64,000 nucleotides of DNA from Hirudinaria manillensis (lineage: Eukaryota; Annelida; Clitellata; Hirudinida; Hirudinidae). The notes under the pieces are model-generated. The model did not search any database. It was not told the DNA's origin and saw nothing but the letters and a program-made list of their open reading frames with translations. Of the stretch, positions 37,385 to 57,049 are shown in pieces. Location of the stretch: assembly GCA_034509925.1 (NCBI GenBank), contig CM067531.1:4558001-4622000 (forward strand), in the 5' to 3' direction. Both the position numbers and the translations under genes were made by a program. The stretch's first letter is position 1. Each line of letters opens with the position of its first letter.

Positions 37385-38955
37385 TAATATTATTATTATT
37401 ATTATTAATATTATTATTATTATTATTATTAATATTATTATTATTATTATTATTAATATTATTATTATTATTATTATTAATATTATTATTATTATAGATT
37501 TCGCTTTTCAGGTTCTTCCTCTCCAGTTTCGTGGTGGGCTCTCTGTTGGTTCGAATTGGATCAGCTGACGTGCAGACTGAAATATTTTAAATCTCCGAAA
37601 AAGAACACTTTCAAAGGCTACATTACCCTCGACGGAACTCAAAATATATTGGAGAGTGACAAAGTAAGTGACTTGTTGGATGCCGAAACATCTCGTGAAT
37701 CTCGATCGACCGTTATTTAGTTTAACTGGACGTACCTACCAAAATGGCTAAACAGGAAAAACGTATTTGGAATCGTAACGGCCAAAGCGTCGATCACGTT
37801 GTGCTGCTACTATGACGGAGATAAAGCGTGAGTAGGAGTTTTAATAAATTAATAATTAATTGATTTTATTTGTGCTTTGCCGACCTTTTGAGTCGAAATG
37901 AATTGATGTAAAAAAATGAAAAATATATATATATAAAAAATTGAAGTTGGTAATACTAACATTCTCTGCAATGTTTCGGTTAAGGCACAGTTGCAAACGT
38001 TTCTTAGCGCTAGTGTTGACCTTAGCCTAGGGTAAAAGATGAACGTAAATTTTTATTTTCGTTTATATTTTGCGGTTCCATTTTAATTTTAAATTAATTT
38101 AGTGGGTTTTAAGTGTTTTCCGGAAACTTTTTCAAGAATTATCTCGTTCTAATCAGTTCTGCATTCCGATGTTACAGTAGTAAAACATTTCAGATCCTGG
38201 ATTAAGGTTATTGGTATGTTCGGACCGGAGATGTTCAATAAAAGATCGACCTCAACCAAATACATGAACAAATGCATGGTGCTTTTTGAAGCAAGGAATG
38301 CAAAAAGGCGGGAAGAAAAAAAAGCCGCGCAGGACAAAACGCTTTTGGAAACTCATCTGCCGATTCATACGAAACTGTACGGACTCAAAGATACTATTTC
38401 GCGCCATCACATTCCAAGCAATTACAAGTATCCGTGTAAGGATATCCATCTCAAATTATGATTTATTTGGATAAGAAATAAATTCAACAAATCTACAGAT
38501 GCTCAGGTTCCAAGGTTTTCCATCAATAATCCTCGCATCAACGAACATATTAGAAGTATTGCTAGTAAGTGCTCAGATCTTACGATAATAAATGTATAAA
38601 TTACTGTGATAAGCTATTTTTCTAAAACAAATCCTTAATACAGACAGAGCCATGACATTGCTTACCCACGTTCCTCCGGCCACTGCCAGTTCGTTGAGCA
38701 GTCGTAGAACCTCACGTTTGTGAAATTGAATCCAATTGAACGGTTTTTGCAAGCAATTAGCAATAATTTTATTTTATAGTGCAATCTGACAGGGTGAGGG
38801 TGGAAGAAGTGGTTGCAAAGGAAGACCAAATTAATGATCTCCTGGATACTTTAACGGAAACCCAGAAAATCCTTGGCTCGCTCGAGAACAAGCAACAAGA
38901 ACAAGACGGTCACATCCGACTGCTGGACAGTGTTTTCAGCTCCAGAAGTCATTGA
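36821..38955 (+). CDS. PH-domain protein with C-terminal coiled coil, tandem paralogue 2
   Basis: Exons 36821-36854, 37512-37663, 37721-37827, 38194-38435, 38499-38564, 38644-38715, 38780-38955 (TGA); 282 residues. Exons 1-3 are 34, 152 and 107 bases, exactly as in paralogue 1, and every intron phase is the same, so the two arose by duplication. The PH fold shows KVGWMYKYG, WWALCWFELDQLTCRLKYFK, YITLDGT, TLCCYYDGD and the terminal helix SWIKVIGMFGPEMF. The tail carries a second conserved block (NRAMTLLTHVPP) and a coiled coil (LTETQKILGSLENKQQEQD). Ligand and function unknown. Exon 2 is preceded by a 143-base inverted AAT/ATT tract. As with paralogue 1, an upstream exon cannot be excluded. 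Confidence 0.78.
37354..37496. repeat. AAT run followed by ATT runs, near-perfect inverted microsatellite
   Basis: AAT units switch to ATT units near 37383 and continue with periodic TTAATA breaks to 37496, only some 15 bases before the acceptor of PH paralogue 2 exon 2. The two halves can pair, so transcript or single-stranded DNA could form a hairpin. Confidence 0.9.
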
Positions 38956-39717
38956 TGCAGTTGAAAAGCTGAAAGATAACTTTATTAAAAAGAAATTCAT
39001 TCTCTGCAAGTAGATCGATTCCTGAAATGTCACCGGATTTGTGATTATAAACTCTAATGATTTTGAGTTCATGTTTCGTAATCACTGGAGTAGGAATGTT
39101 CATGACATACCGTGAAGCATTAACGAGTTACAGAAGCAGCATGTTGAGAAATAGGATTTTTTAGTATTTCAAAGAGGTTTCGAAACACCTTAAGCTTTAA
39201 AATATATTTTTTATTCCAAGGGGACTTTTGTAAATGTGAATTTGTTAAAACTGATTAATTCCCAGAGAAATATTGAAAAGATTTTCAAAAATTAACAAAT
39301 AAGGGTTTTCTAACAACTTTCGTCCACTTTCGTTTTGCTTTTTGTTCGGCAATAAATTATAGAATGCACTGGTTGCACTGGTTTTATAAAATCCTCAATT
39401 TAAAAAGTCGTCTCGCTTGTTTTTTATACAATTATATCAATTCTCATCAATGCTTCCAAATCACTCCATGATAAATTATAGAATTTGTTAAGAATCGATA
39501 TTTAAAATATAATATTGGACATATTGTTGTAATTAAAAATTTACAATTACTGCTAATTATAATTTCACTTGATTACAATTATTAATAGTTTATTACATCG
39601 AATAAAAAAAAGCTCTTCATGTGGACCAAAGAAGGGTTGCGTCACTGAAACAGGAAGTAAAATTTCATGGAAACATTACGATAACAACAACAGAATTAAT
39701 GACCGATTGAGTGAAGA
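38956..39717. other. Intergenic region between PH paralogues 2 and 3
   Basis: About 760 bases, AT-rich, no coding exon seen. It should contain the 3' UTR of paralogue 2 and promoter of paralogue 3. Confidence 0.5.
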
Positions 39718-42088
39718 ATGAGTAAAGGCAGCTCTTCGGAGAAAGCCTGCGAAGAATGTGAGGCGCCAAAGGACCCGTGCAATTTTGAACAGAGAGTTTT
39801 GCTGAAAGTTGGATGGATGTCCAAATACAGTTAAGGAGTTTTTCAAACGCTTTTATTTTTAATGCGAGCCATTGCTTTTAGAAAGCTTTCCCAAAGGCTT
39901 CCCAAATTCAACAATTCTTAACTTGTAGAATTACAATTTCGATAATCCCCAATTATAAAACCTGGTCTCGCTTAACTTATTGTATTTAACTCAATTCGTT
40001 CAACTATTCAAACTAATTGTCGACCAATTGTTAAATGATGACCAAATTTATTTTATTATCTTAACATAGTGACCGGAAATGTATTTAGGTGTACAAGCTC
40101 ATTAAATATTAAATTTTATTAAAAATTGTTATTAAATTGGCTCAAATTGGTCCAAATAGCATCGACAATAGCAAATAGAACCTCTGATAAACTATTAAAG
40201 GATTTCATTTTTCAGAAATAAATTTAAAATTATTCAGCAAGAAGTAAATATGATTATTACATCAGATTCCTTGTTCCCGTTACAATGGTGGTCCAAATAC
40301 TGGTTCGTCCTGAATCAATTATCCTGTTCCTTGTCCTATTGTCGAAGTCCAATTTGTCCGAGAAAGGTCCGATCGCATTCCCTTCATAACCTCGCACTTG
40401 TCGAAATAGGAGAGGAAGTAGGACTATTTGCTGTCGTTCACGGTCTACCTATCCGGTAGGCCCGCCGACATAAATTTCCTGCCCTAAGCACATCAACCGC
40501 TTCTCCTAAAATAATCTTTATTTTTCAGAAAAAAATTTTAAAAAAATAATCTTGAAAGAATCGAAAACATAAATTTGACAGCCGAAATATTGTTTTCCTT
40601 GAATGAATTAATGCAGTGTTTTCATATATCCCATCGAAGAGTGCAGTACGCAAGTAGAACTATTGGAACTTTATAATTGCAATGACTAAATACGATAGAA
40701 ATCCAATTATCGAGCAGATTTGAAATATAAACTTTGAATTTATAACATTTATTTAGTCAATCCCCATTCCTCCCCCTCCTCCCCCCCCCCCCGACCAAAA
40801 AAATTGTTTGGGCACATGGGTCCTTGGGTGCTTACCTCTTCCTTACTATCGGCGGCCCTTCAGCCTATTAAGAAGTCTTTAACTTGCGCTCAATGGGTTC
40901 TAATCCAGTCAAATATAATTCATACTTAAATGTATTAACGATAGTCTGGTTGATTGATTAAATAAAAAAGCTCATTAAGGAAATCTCAGCTGTTGAAAAT
41001 GTCAAATTTATACGATTCGTGGCCATTTTTCCAGGTTAGAACCTTTGCTCGATTACCAGAATGGCTAAACAAGGACAGCCTGATAAAGCTCACCTTTCGC
41101 TTTAGAAGTCTAACCCTGTGCTGCGACGATGCAGATCAGGCAGCGTTAGAATATATTTTATTTATCCAAATTCAATCAATGGTGTCAATCAGCCAATCGA
41201 TCAAATGAATTAATCATTTTGTTCATCGTTGCAAGAATAAAGTCATTTGAATGCCTTTATTGGTGAAAGAGGCTAGAGTACATAATATTAGCATTAATTC
41301 GGATTTATTTCTAAGACAATCAACAACAGATTAAATCTGGTTAACAAATGTCACAAACTCGATTTGTTATTCTAATGGTTAAACTCTTTTTTTATTGCGC
41401 ATGCGCGACTTAAATAAATAGATAAGATTTAGAACTTTCTAACTATTTCGATTCTTCTAGAGAATGGAAGGCAGCATTAGATTCATTAATAATAGTCGAA
41501 GAAATGGATTGCATAGAAAGCGAAGACGAGGATATACCCGCTTGGCTTCCCGAACAATTTTGCTCCCCTTACGTTGACTTTGATGGTAATTTTGGACTCT
41601 CAAATTTGCTTTGTTGTTTGATTAGCTTGTTTAACAATGACGAACTGAAATCGAACATTTCACGGTAGCCTATATTGTTTACTGCTCATAAACTTCAGTG
41701 ACCGACTCAGCGAAAACGCGTTTTATACTGTAAAAAAAAGCTACACTTTTGCATTTATAATCTGATAACAGACTTCGATGACATGATTTCAGAAATGATG
41801 GCGCTTGAAACGATCAATAGAAAGTCAACTAGCGAATTTAATGATCTAACCATGACACCATTTTGTTTCCTGTGCCACCGAAGATACAGGAAGAAGCCAC
41901 CGAAGACCTTTTCCATGGATGTGGGTGGAGGCAAAACTAAAGAATTCCGTAAATACAAGAAAAGTCTTCGAAGTTCTATGCCATCGATAGAATCTCCGAA
42001 AAGCTCCAAAAAAGGCTCCAGAAAAAGTTCTAGAAAAAGTTCCAGAAAAAGTTCCAGAAAAAACTCAAAAAAAAAACCTAAACGATAG
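39718..42088 (+). CDS. PH-domain protein with divergent acidic/basic C-terminus, tandem paralogue 3
   Basis: Exons 39718-39829, 40266-40417, 41035-41144, 41461-41585, 41772-42088 (TAG); 271 residues. Exon 2 is 152 bases as in paralogues 1 and 2, and phases match up to the end of the PH fold (LLKVGWMSKY, WWSKYWFVLNQLSCSLSYC, LTLCCDDA, EWKAALDSL). The N-terminus is longer, with a Cys/Glu-rich segment ending NFEQRV. After the PH domain the homology stops. The coiled-coil tail of the other copies is replaced by an acidic stretch (ESEDEDIPAWLPEQF), a CFLCHRRYRKK segment and a repetitive Lys/Ser/Arg tail built on RKSS units, resembling a nuclear or nucleic-acid-binding tail. The middle of exon 2 is less conserved than in the other copies. 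Function unknown. Confidence 0.72.
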
Positions 42089-43124
42089 TTAAAATGTCTA
42101 CTTTGTTAGCTGATGAGCGACCAATTTTAAACAAGATTTTAAAATGACACTCTTCGATCGTAGCACTCAGTTTACCGATCAATGCTGCACTTTCATGGGA
42201 AAAAATGTATTTCCGAGCTTTATTTCCGATCAGACATAAGCGGATAAGTTTCAAATTAAATTTCATCCAGAAATTAAGACTCTACATTTTAAGTCCCTAA
42301 TGTTTCAGCGAACATTGTCAATAATTAATGATTCAACAAAGCGTAGTTAAGGGAAGTGAAAAATCAGTATACCAATTTTTAGTTCCGATTCGTTTGGATT
42401 GATCATTGACCTTAGGCTAACCTTGCACGAGTTAGCTTGAAAATGCTGCTTGTGCTGCTGGGATTATGGCGCAATAAAACTATCAGGATGATAAGTTAAC
42501 TATCATTTGAATAACATTTCGACTAATTCAAATATCTACGACCTACTTACGTAATTATTGCAGTATCGTAATGATAACTTCAATGGTCTTAATACCGGTA
42601 GCAGACCCCGATAAGTTGGTATTGTACGACCGTATTTCTGTTTAATCAGGAATTGTTAAGTTATTACGTTTTTTGTATTTTAATTTGTTAAAAGATTTGA
42701 CCATAATGGGTCAATTCGTGCAAAGCATGCATGCAGATATTTTATAAATTCTATTATAATATACTTGTATGAGTTTTAAAAGTATGGATTTTTTCAGAAA
42801 ACCAGTATAATTTAAATTCGAAATAATTACGATTTAAAAATATGTCGAAAAATATATAATTCGATGCCGGCCATTTTTGCCGTGTTTGTTTTGTTTGATT
42901 GCTCTCTGTAATGAGACGCGCCTTTTTTGCAAAGTCAACGATTCCAGTTTGTGACATTTGAAAACAAATTAGCTGTTTGGTTCCCTGAGACCGGGGTTGT
43001 TTTTGTCGAGATTGGGCGGATTTCGAGTAAATACGCAAAATTAGAGGTGCCAGTTAAGAGTCCAGCAACTGGACAAGGAGTTGATTGTAAAAAGGGAACT
43101 GACTCCGAGGCTTCTATTAAAATC
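42089..43124. other. Intergenic region upstream of USP7
   Basis: About 1 kb without a credible exon. The frame of the first USP7 exon stays open for some 200 bases upstream, but no ATG precedes the one at 43125 in that open stretch. Confidence 0.5.
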
Positions 43125-50785
<7,661 letters not shown>

Positions 50786-51057
50786 GAGGAAAGAGGCGGG
50801 GGTGGTTGCGTCATCTCTGTACATAATTTAGGCATGTCTTTGATATAAAAAAAATGTTTTTCATGCTCATCTGCTCAGAAGTCCCAAAAAAAAAGATTTT
50901 AATTTACTAGCACGACAGGCTTTTGCGACGACACGGCTTCGATCAGTTGGACGACATTAAAACGGACGCTTGCTTGACTGATATCTGAAGATGTTGCCGT
51001 AATGCTGTTTAATTGTTTTAAGTGAGGACATCGGAGTGCAACCTTCTAGTTGATGAT

Positions 51058-51063
51058 AATAAA
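51058..51063 (+). terminator. Polyadenylation signal AATAAA of USP7
   Basis: Canonical AATAAA 273 bases after the USP7 stop, followed by GT-rich sequence, a usual layout for cleavage and polyadenylation. Confidence 0.65.
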
Positions 51064-52454
51064 GTTTGAGCACGTTCAAGAAGTCTGTGGTGGTACCGTT
51101 TCTCTCGTCGTCTGTTCCGTCGAGTATCGAGGCGGATATTTTTCTTCAATGTTTAATCATTTTTAGCCGTCGGATGTTGCTTATGAGTTCGTATTATTAG
51201 CCGATGCTGGTGTGCACTTGTGCCCGACGAAAACGAGGCTTGTTTTAGCGTTTTGAGGCGTTGTTCAGATGTTTTGCCTTTTCTGTTTGTCTTTAAAATT
51301 CGCTCGTGGTGGAGTCGAGAAGGAGTCCGTAACGTGGACTTGTTGGCCACGTTATGACGATCGGTGTCCAGAAATGTTTGGAGAATCCTGCATTTCGTTG
51401 GTTGTGCGCTTTTCGAGGTAGACGTTCTTTTCAAGGAAGTCTGTTCGACGTATTTTCTTGGAAATTAAGAAAACACGGTGTGGAAATAATTGTTGATTGC
51501 AGCCAAGCACCACAATTGGGAAAGTGGTTGCCCTGTCGTTAGAATAAGTTAGGTTAACTTGCGCTAATTTGGAATCTGAGTTTTCGTCATGGCCGGTTTG
51601 GCGCTTTTTTTGTGGCGTCCGACCGAGTTATTTCAGCAAATCTAATGGAAATAATGTTCGCTAACGATGTAAAAGTTGCCTGGCAGGAAAGACCTGCCTA
51701 TTGATCGCAATATATTCTAGCAATAATCGGTTCAACGGTCCCTAATTCCGTTCAACAAAAACCCATCTGAAAGCGAGATGTTTCTACTAAGAATAATATG
51801 CGACTAAGCAAAGATTGTTTTTAAACATCGCTCTTGTAGGCGCAGAGGTAAAACGTTAGTTTTTTTTATAGAATGAATTTTGTTTCCAACCTGTTGTCTG
51901 GCACTGCAAAGGCAAGAAAGTGCAAAATAATTACTAGTTCTAGTAACAAGTTGATCTAATCATTTCCGACTGAAACACACATACATTGAATCTATAAGAG
52001 CACTACTTCCCCCTGGCGACAATTTGTCCCTCAAGTGATTGATTTTTGATATGAAAAGCAAAACAATCATCATTAACCATAAAACTGAAGTTGCCCCTTC
52101 ACCCCCCAAACTCACCCAATTTTAAGAATCTACCCAATCCACGGGTGTCATTCATTATTTTCCAATAAATTCTATCGCATTGTTTTCAACATTTATAACT
52201 AAAAAAGTGGAAAATTGACACCATGGGTAGTTTCTTGAAATTTATTATTTATTATTAAACGTTTTAGCAACAATTTTGTTTATTTTGCATCATCAGTTGA
52301 CTTTTCGAGTGCCCCATATATCATAATAGGATGTAATGACACTTCTTAATCGATGTTGTTGTCCACTTCCAAAGCGTCCTTAGTCGAGGACGCGCCCCTG
52401 GCTTTTGCAGGTTTAAATACGGACAATACTGTAGATGGGTGCTATACGCAAGAA

Positions 52455-52538
52455 CATTCAGCTACCCATTCAGCTACCCATTCAGCTACCCATCCAGCTA
52501 CCCATCCAGCTACCCATCCAGCTAATCATTCAGCTACC
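52455..52538. repeat. 12-bp minisatellite, unit like cattcagctacc
   Basis: About seven copies in tandem, first with cattcag and then catccag variants. Being a multiple of three, it stays open as a Ser-Ala-Thr-His repeat on the plus strand, but the surrounding frame shows no family resemblance, so I do not call a gene. Confidence 0.9.
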
Positions 52539-53801
52539 CCTCTATCCATATTTGCTATTTTCATTATGAGTTTCATCGTCGCTGATAACTTCCTTTCGTT
52601 ATCACTATACTTAGTTGCTTTCGATTTAAAATAAAATTTTACTTTGTCAGCAAAAATGATTTTTATTTTTCGGAAAGAACCTGATGTAATTTGCTGAATG
52701 AAGATAGAATTTCAAGGGAAGCTTTAAAACGCTTTTACAAAAAAATTTACAAAAATTTTGGTGTTTCACACACAAGTTAATTTCGACATTAATCAATTAG
52801 CCACCTAATTAATCGTTACGTAATGCATTTAACGCGGTGCAAGAATTCACAGCAAATGCTAAAGAAGGGAACTCGGCATATTCCAGAAATGACAAATTTT
52901 AAATGGGAGGCACGAAATTCTCTTCCATTAAAATGAAATATATTAAATATAAGCAAAAATTTATTTAATTTTTGAGACTTAATATAGCGGTTTGTCTTTA
53001 TTTTGAACATTTGAAATCCATTTCATGAAAATTGAACGAGATGAACATTTATAAATTTAAGGCATTGCAGTCATTTCAGACTCTGTTAGCGACCCAGCCA
53101 TCATTATTCAACCTTGTTTAATGGATTTTTGCCAAAACTGAGTGTTTGCCAAGACGTGATTCGGATTATTCAAATAAATTTTCAAAGAAATGATAAATCC
53201 TGCTTAAATCCTGCTCAGAAATGAGAGCAACAAACAAAATGGAGGGACACAGGTTTCGACAAATGGAGATGAAGAGATTATTCCGGATGATCCGATTCTT
53301 AAAACCTTCGGCAAATGTTCTTGAATTCACCTTTTTTTTATTCCATTAAACTTTCTGACGCCATTAATTATAAAATAATCGATAAATTATTAATTCATGC
53401 GAAATTTAGTCTCGAGGCAAACGTTTTTAAGCATCACGAGACGTTGATAAAGATTTTTATCGAATGCAAAGAAGTCTGAAAAGCAGATAAAATAGTTGAT
53501 TTACACGTCATTATTATTTATTTATTTTTTAAATGATTCAAGACTTTTATTTTCCCGACCGAAAAACAAGTAATGGATCATAAGATCCAAATCAGCATGA
53601 CCAAAAAAACTTCATTTCGATTTTTAAAGTCCCCCATTGTTGTTGTTATTGTTGATGATGTTGTTGTGTTGCTATTGTTGATGTTGTTGTGGTGTTGTCG
53701 TGTCGTTGATGTTGCTGTTAATGTTAACATTATTTATTTGAATAGTAAAATTCAATTTAATAGAAAAATCTTCGATGTTTTGGTTCTTTGGTTCCTACAA
53801 G

Positions 53802-53956
53802 GCGATGTTCTTCAAACAACTGAGAATGAATTAAGTCCAGGCCAAATGAAAGGTGATGACTTGGTTTTTATCAGTCATTTCTTGCAAAGAAACAACCCTT
53901 CAAGACCCATCAAAAGCGATGCATCGCCGTCGTCGTCGTCGTCTTCATCTTGTTGA
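53802..53956 (+). CDS. Possible terminal coding exon, unknown protein
   Basis: After an acceptor-like ctacaag there is an open frame with balanced amino acid use (GDVLQTTENELSPGQ, FISHFLQRNNPSRPIKS) ending in a Ser run and TGA. The sequence upstream in the same frame is low complexity and looks intronic. I found no partner exon, and the Ser run comes from a CGT/TCG microsatellite. May be chance. Confidence 0.22.
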
Positions 53957-54172
53957 CCGCTGTTCGAAGACCATTTCGTATGAAAAGGCGCGAGTTGGAC
54001 GATTCTCGCGAATTTTGTAAGAACAAAGTGAGAATTTTGTCGCTAAAAAACCTTTTTCCCCGTGGTTCCCATTCCTGATAGGTTCCAAATTTAAAATATT
54101 TTATAACTTATTACAGATTATTATAGATTATTGTAGACTATTCTTTAAAATTATTTAAAATTTCAATCGTCG

Positions 54173-55041
54173 ATGGTCCTCAGTCTTAGGTTTGAACTCC
54201 ATAAGGTCAACAAAGAAATTCACGTTGCATCAGGTAAGATGTAATTCGTTAATAATAATTTTATATGAATAATTCATGAATAATAATTGTCAGGCCAATT
54301 GCTTTCTTTGTTTGAATTTAAGATATGAATTTCAAAGCGTGTCAATAATAAATATTTATCGTAATGTTACGTCCTGCATTCTTTTTAAAATAGTCCAGCA
54401 TAGCAATAAATGCCTGGCAATCGCTTACATAAAGGCATTTAATTTCCCAAGCGGAGAAGATAGCAATCCATTATTTCATTTTAGTCTATTTTTGTTCAAT
54501 ATTTTTAATAATTCCAATATTTATTCGTAAACAAAAGTTTGGCCGAAACTAATAGCGACTAGCAAGCATTAAACAGTGAAAATGCAGTCTCTTTTTGGAC
54601 ACCTTGTGGGACCTCAAAAACCACAACCAGTATTGCAGAGGTTATCCGCTGAAATGCAATCGCAGCTAAAGATAAATTCGGGAGTTTTCGTTAACGGAAT
54701 GTTTTCCTTGTTCAAAATTTTGAAAGAATTGCCACTGAACGTTTTTAATGACGAACCGAAACATCGGTCTGTTGGAACCAGAGTCGTCGCAGACGTTGCG
54801 TGAGTTGCAGGAAAATAATTAAAGAAGTTAATGGCAGGTCTGAGGTTATGAGTTGGAAGCCTTAAATACACCTTTTAGCCATGACGAGGAACGTGTCATG
54901 TTCGAATTTCCGGTGCGTTTGGAGACAGTTTTGAGACCGACCAGGGATTTGAGTTTCTTGAAGTTTAAACTTTTATTCAAAATGAAATTTCACTTAGGAA
55001 TCATTAATTTTCGACTTAGTCTGGTCAAAAAGTTTTACTGA
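54173..55041 (+). CDS. Candidate small three-exon gene, unknown protein
   Basis: Exons 54173-54233 (ATG to donor AG|GTAAGA), 54577-54799 (donor GC|GTGAGT) and 54879-55041 (TGA) join in frame to 148 residues. Alternatively translation starts at the ATG at 54582 and gives a two-exon, 126-residue protein. Short excerpts: FELHKVNKEIHVAS in exon 1, LFGHLVGPQKPQPVLQRLSAE in part of exon 2, and HDEERVMFEFPVRLETVLRP at the start of exon 3. Composition resembles protein rather than translated intergenic DNA, and two donors are consensus. The acceptor before 54577 lacks a pyrimidine tract and is weak. No domain, signal peptide or family recognised. Confidence 0.35.
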
Positions 55042-56623
55042 AATTCTGCTGAAAGAGAAAATGTTTTCAATTCAATTTTACTAAATTTGTTGTGAATAAA
55101 AGTGAAATACGTTGCAAATACTTTTTACGTTTCTTTCGTTCGGAGTGGCAGAGCGGCTTTGTTCTTGCGCTATCGTGTTGAGTTGTTTGTTGGAATTTCA
55201 GTTTTTAATTTTGCTCTAAAAGAAAGAATTTCAATTGTTTATTATTAAGGCCTTCAAAGGTTCGAACGCAAACGTTTACAATTCATGAGATGGAATGCGG
55301 ACGATAAAAATTTCAAACAAACAAAAACCGCCAAAAGAAAGCCGAAAATGGAGAGGATGAGAAGGTCGAAGCTTCTACAAATGTGTAAACAAATTTCCTT
55401 GCAAATTTCTAATTCTTCTTTCAGTTCCAAGTGATTGATTCACCAAAAATGTCCGTGAAAAGCCATTCTCGTCTTAACTTGTTCAATGGAATCATTGTTA
55501 AGTCGTAAACCGTTGCCATATGTCATCGGCATTCAGCAAGACTTACACGTCAGCAATTTGCTGCATCACTCGGACTTGCTGCTCGGACTTAAATTTGAAA
55601 TGTTCGCCGTGACTCGTCTGTCAGAAGCACCCTCGGGAAAGAGCGCTACATAAATCATTGGCCGTACATCCTGTTGAAGTTCAATGGTCTTCAAAAAGCA
55701 TAAAAACAACAGTCTATGATGACTTCTGAGATTTGTTTCAATGCCAGCTGCGGGAGATTCTGAACACTTTATTACATATTATGAGTGAATTATTATGAGA
55801 AATACTAAAGTGAAAATCTTGAAATCCTGTTAATTTATCAATTTGAAAGAAAAGAAAAATTTAAGCAAAACTGCCAAAACGAAGAGAATTAAATATTAAT
55901 ATTAAGAAATATTATAAAATTAAACTCAAAGACAGGCTCTAAAGGAAACGCGTGCTTCCGCTATGAGACCCTGGAAATCATTTTAAAGTGGAGAATAATC
56001 GGTTATATGCAGTACTTAAAAGCAGTTCATACCGCTTGAAGTGGCATCTCAAATTCTTGAATTAGATTCAATTGACTGATGATCATTGATTCCTCAGTCC
56101 GATTACTAAGGTATTGGACGATACCGTAAGTACCATAGGCATCGGTTCGTTGAATACATTGCAGATTCAAATAGATTTCAATATTTCTTGTTTCTCTCAA
56201 AAATCATCACAACAATTGGAGTGGAAGCTAAGACGTACAACATAAAAGTGCCGCCAGGAAGCAAATGATTCTTATATTCAGTGATGAATTTAAAGTTAAT
56301 GCAATTATTAAAAATAACGGACGTAATTAGAGAAGCATGAATGAAAATATCTACTCACGAGTGAAGGAAAAAGAATGGTGAAAGAACACGGCTTGTGGTC
56401 AGCACGGATCGTCGATTTCAAAAAATTATTTTTATTTTCCATTATTTTCATTTATTTTTATTTATTTATATTTTTTATTTTGACAAACTCATCTGATGAG
56501 ATACGTCGTCAGATGAGATACACGATTTTATCAAGTGGACGTTCAGTCATTTTCAAAGCTTCCTTTCCTAACTTGTCACTCTTGGGGCATTGACTTCTTC
56601 TGGAGCTTAAAAAAAAGGAACCG

Positions 56624-56748
56624 ATAATAATAATAATAATAATAATGATAAATAATAATAATAATAGTAATAAATAATAATAATGATGGTGATAATAATG
56701 TTAAATAATAATAATAATAATAATAAATAATAATAGTAATAATAAATA
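56624..56748. repeat. Imperfect AAT microsatellite
   Basis: AAT units with GAT and AGT interruptions over about 125 bases. Confidence 0.9.
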
Positions 56749-57027
56749 CCGGTCGTGCCTTCTGACCCTAAAGGTGATTTTACTGAGCCCTTCTTTCATC
56801 GTTTCAAATCCATTCATTGACAACGCATGGATATTATTTTTCTGCCTGATTTTCCACTGAAATTATTTTTCTTTTTACTTCTTTTTCATTAAAATTCAAA
56901 CGCCTCTTTTAAAATCTATCAATATTCCCTCAGACACAGACACTCATGGAATTCGTATTTCGATCTTTTTTTATGCGTCGACGGTTAACGAACTTTTCGA
57001 ATTAGGAAATAAATTTTGAAATTAAAT

Positions 57028-57049
57028 GTTCGTTCGTTCGTTCGTTCGT
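57028..57049. repeat. GTTC tetranucleotide microsatellite
   Basis: Five perfect units of gttc. Confidence 0.9.

Larger units (their letters stand above)
50786..54172. other. Gene-poor region downstream of USP7
   Basis: Contains the USP7 3' UTR, a GC-richer stretch around 50920-51550 with no recognised coding content, a 12-bp minisatellite at 52455 and one possible terminal exon at 53802-53956. No gene family recognised on either strand. Confidence 0.45.

Noticed and set aside
42927-43124. N-terminal extension of USP7 upstream of 43125
   Set aside because: The frame is open but has no ATG before 43125, and the extra residues do not resemble USP7.
51153-51542. GC-richer segment with open frames on both strands after USP7
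   Set aside because: Frames on both strands look equally plausible and none resembles a known family; it overlaps the region just past the USP7 poly(A) signal.
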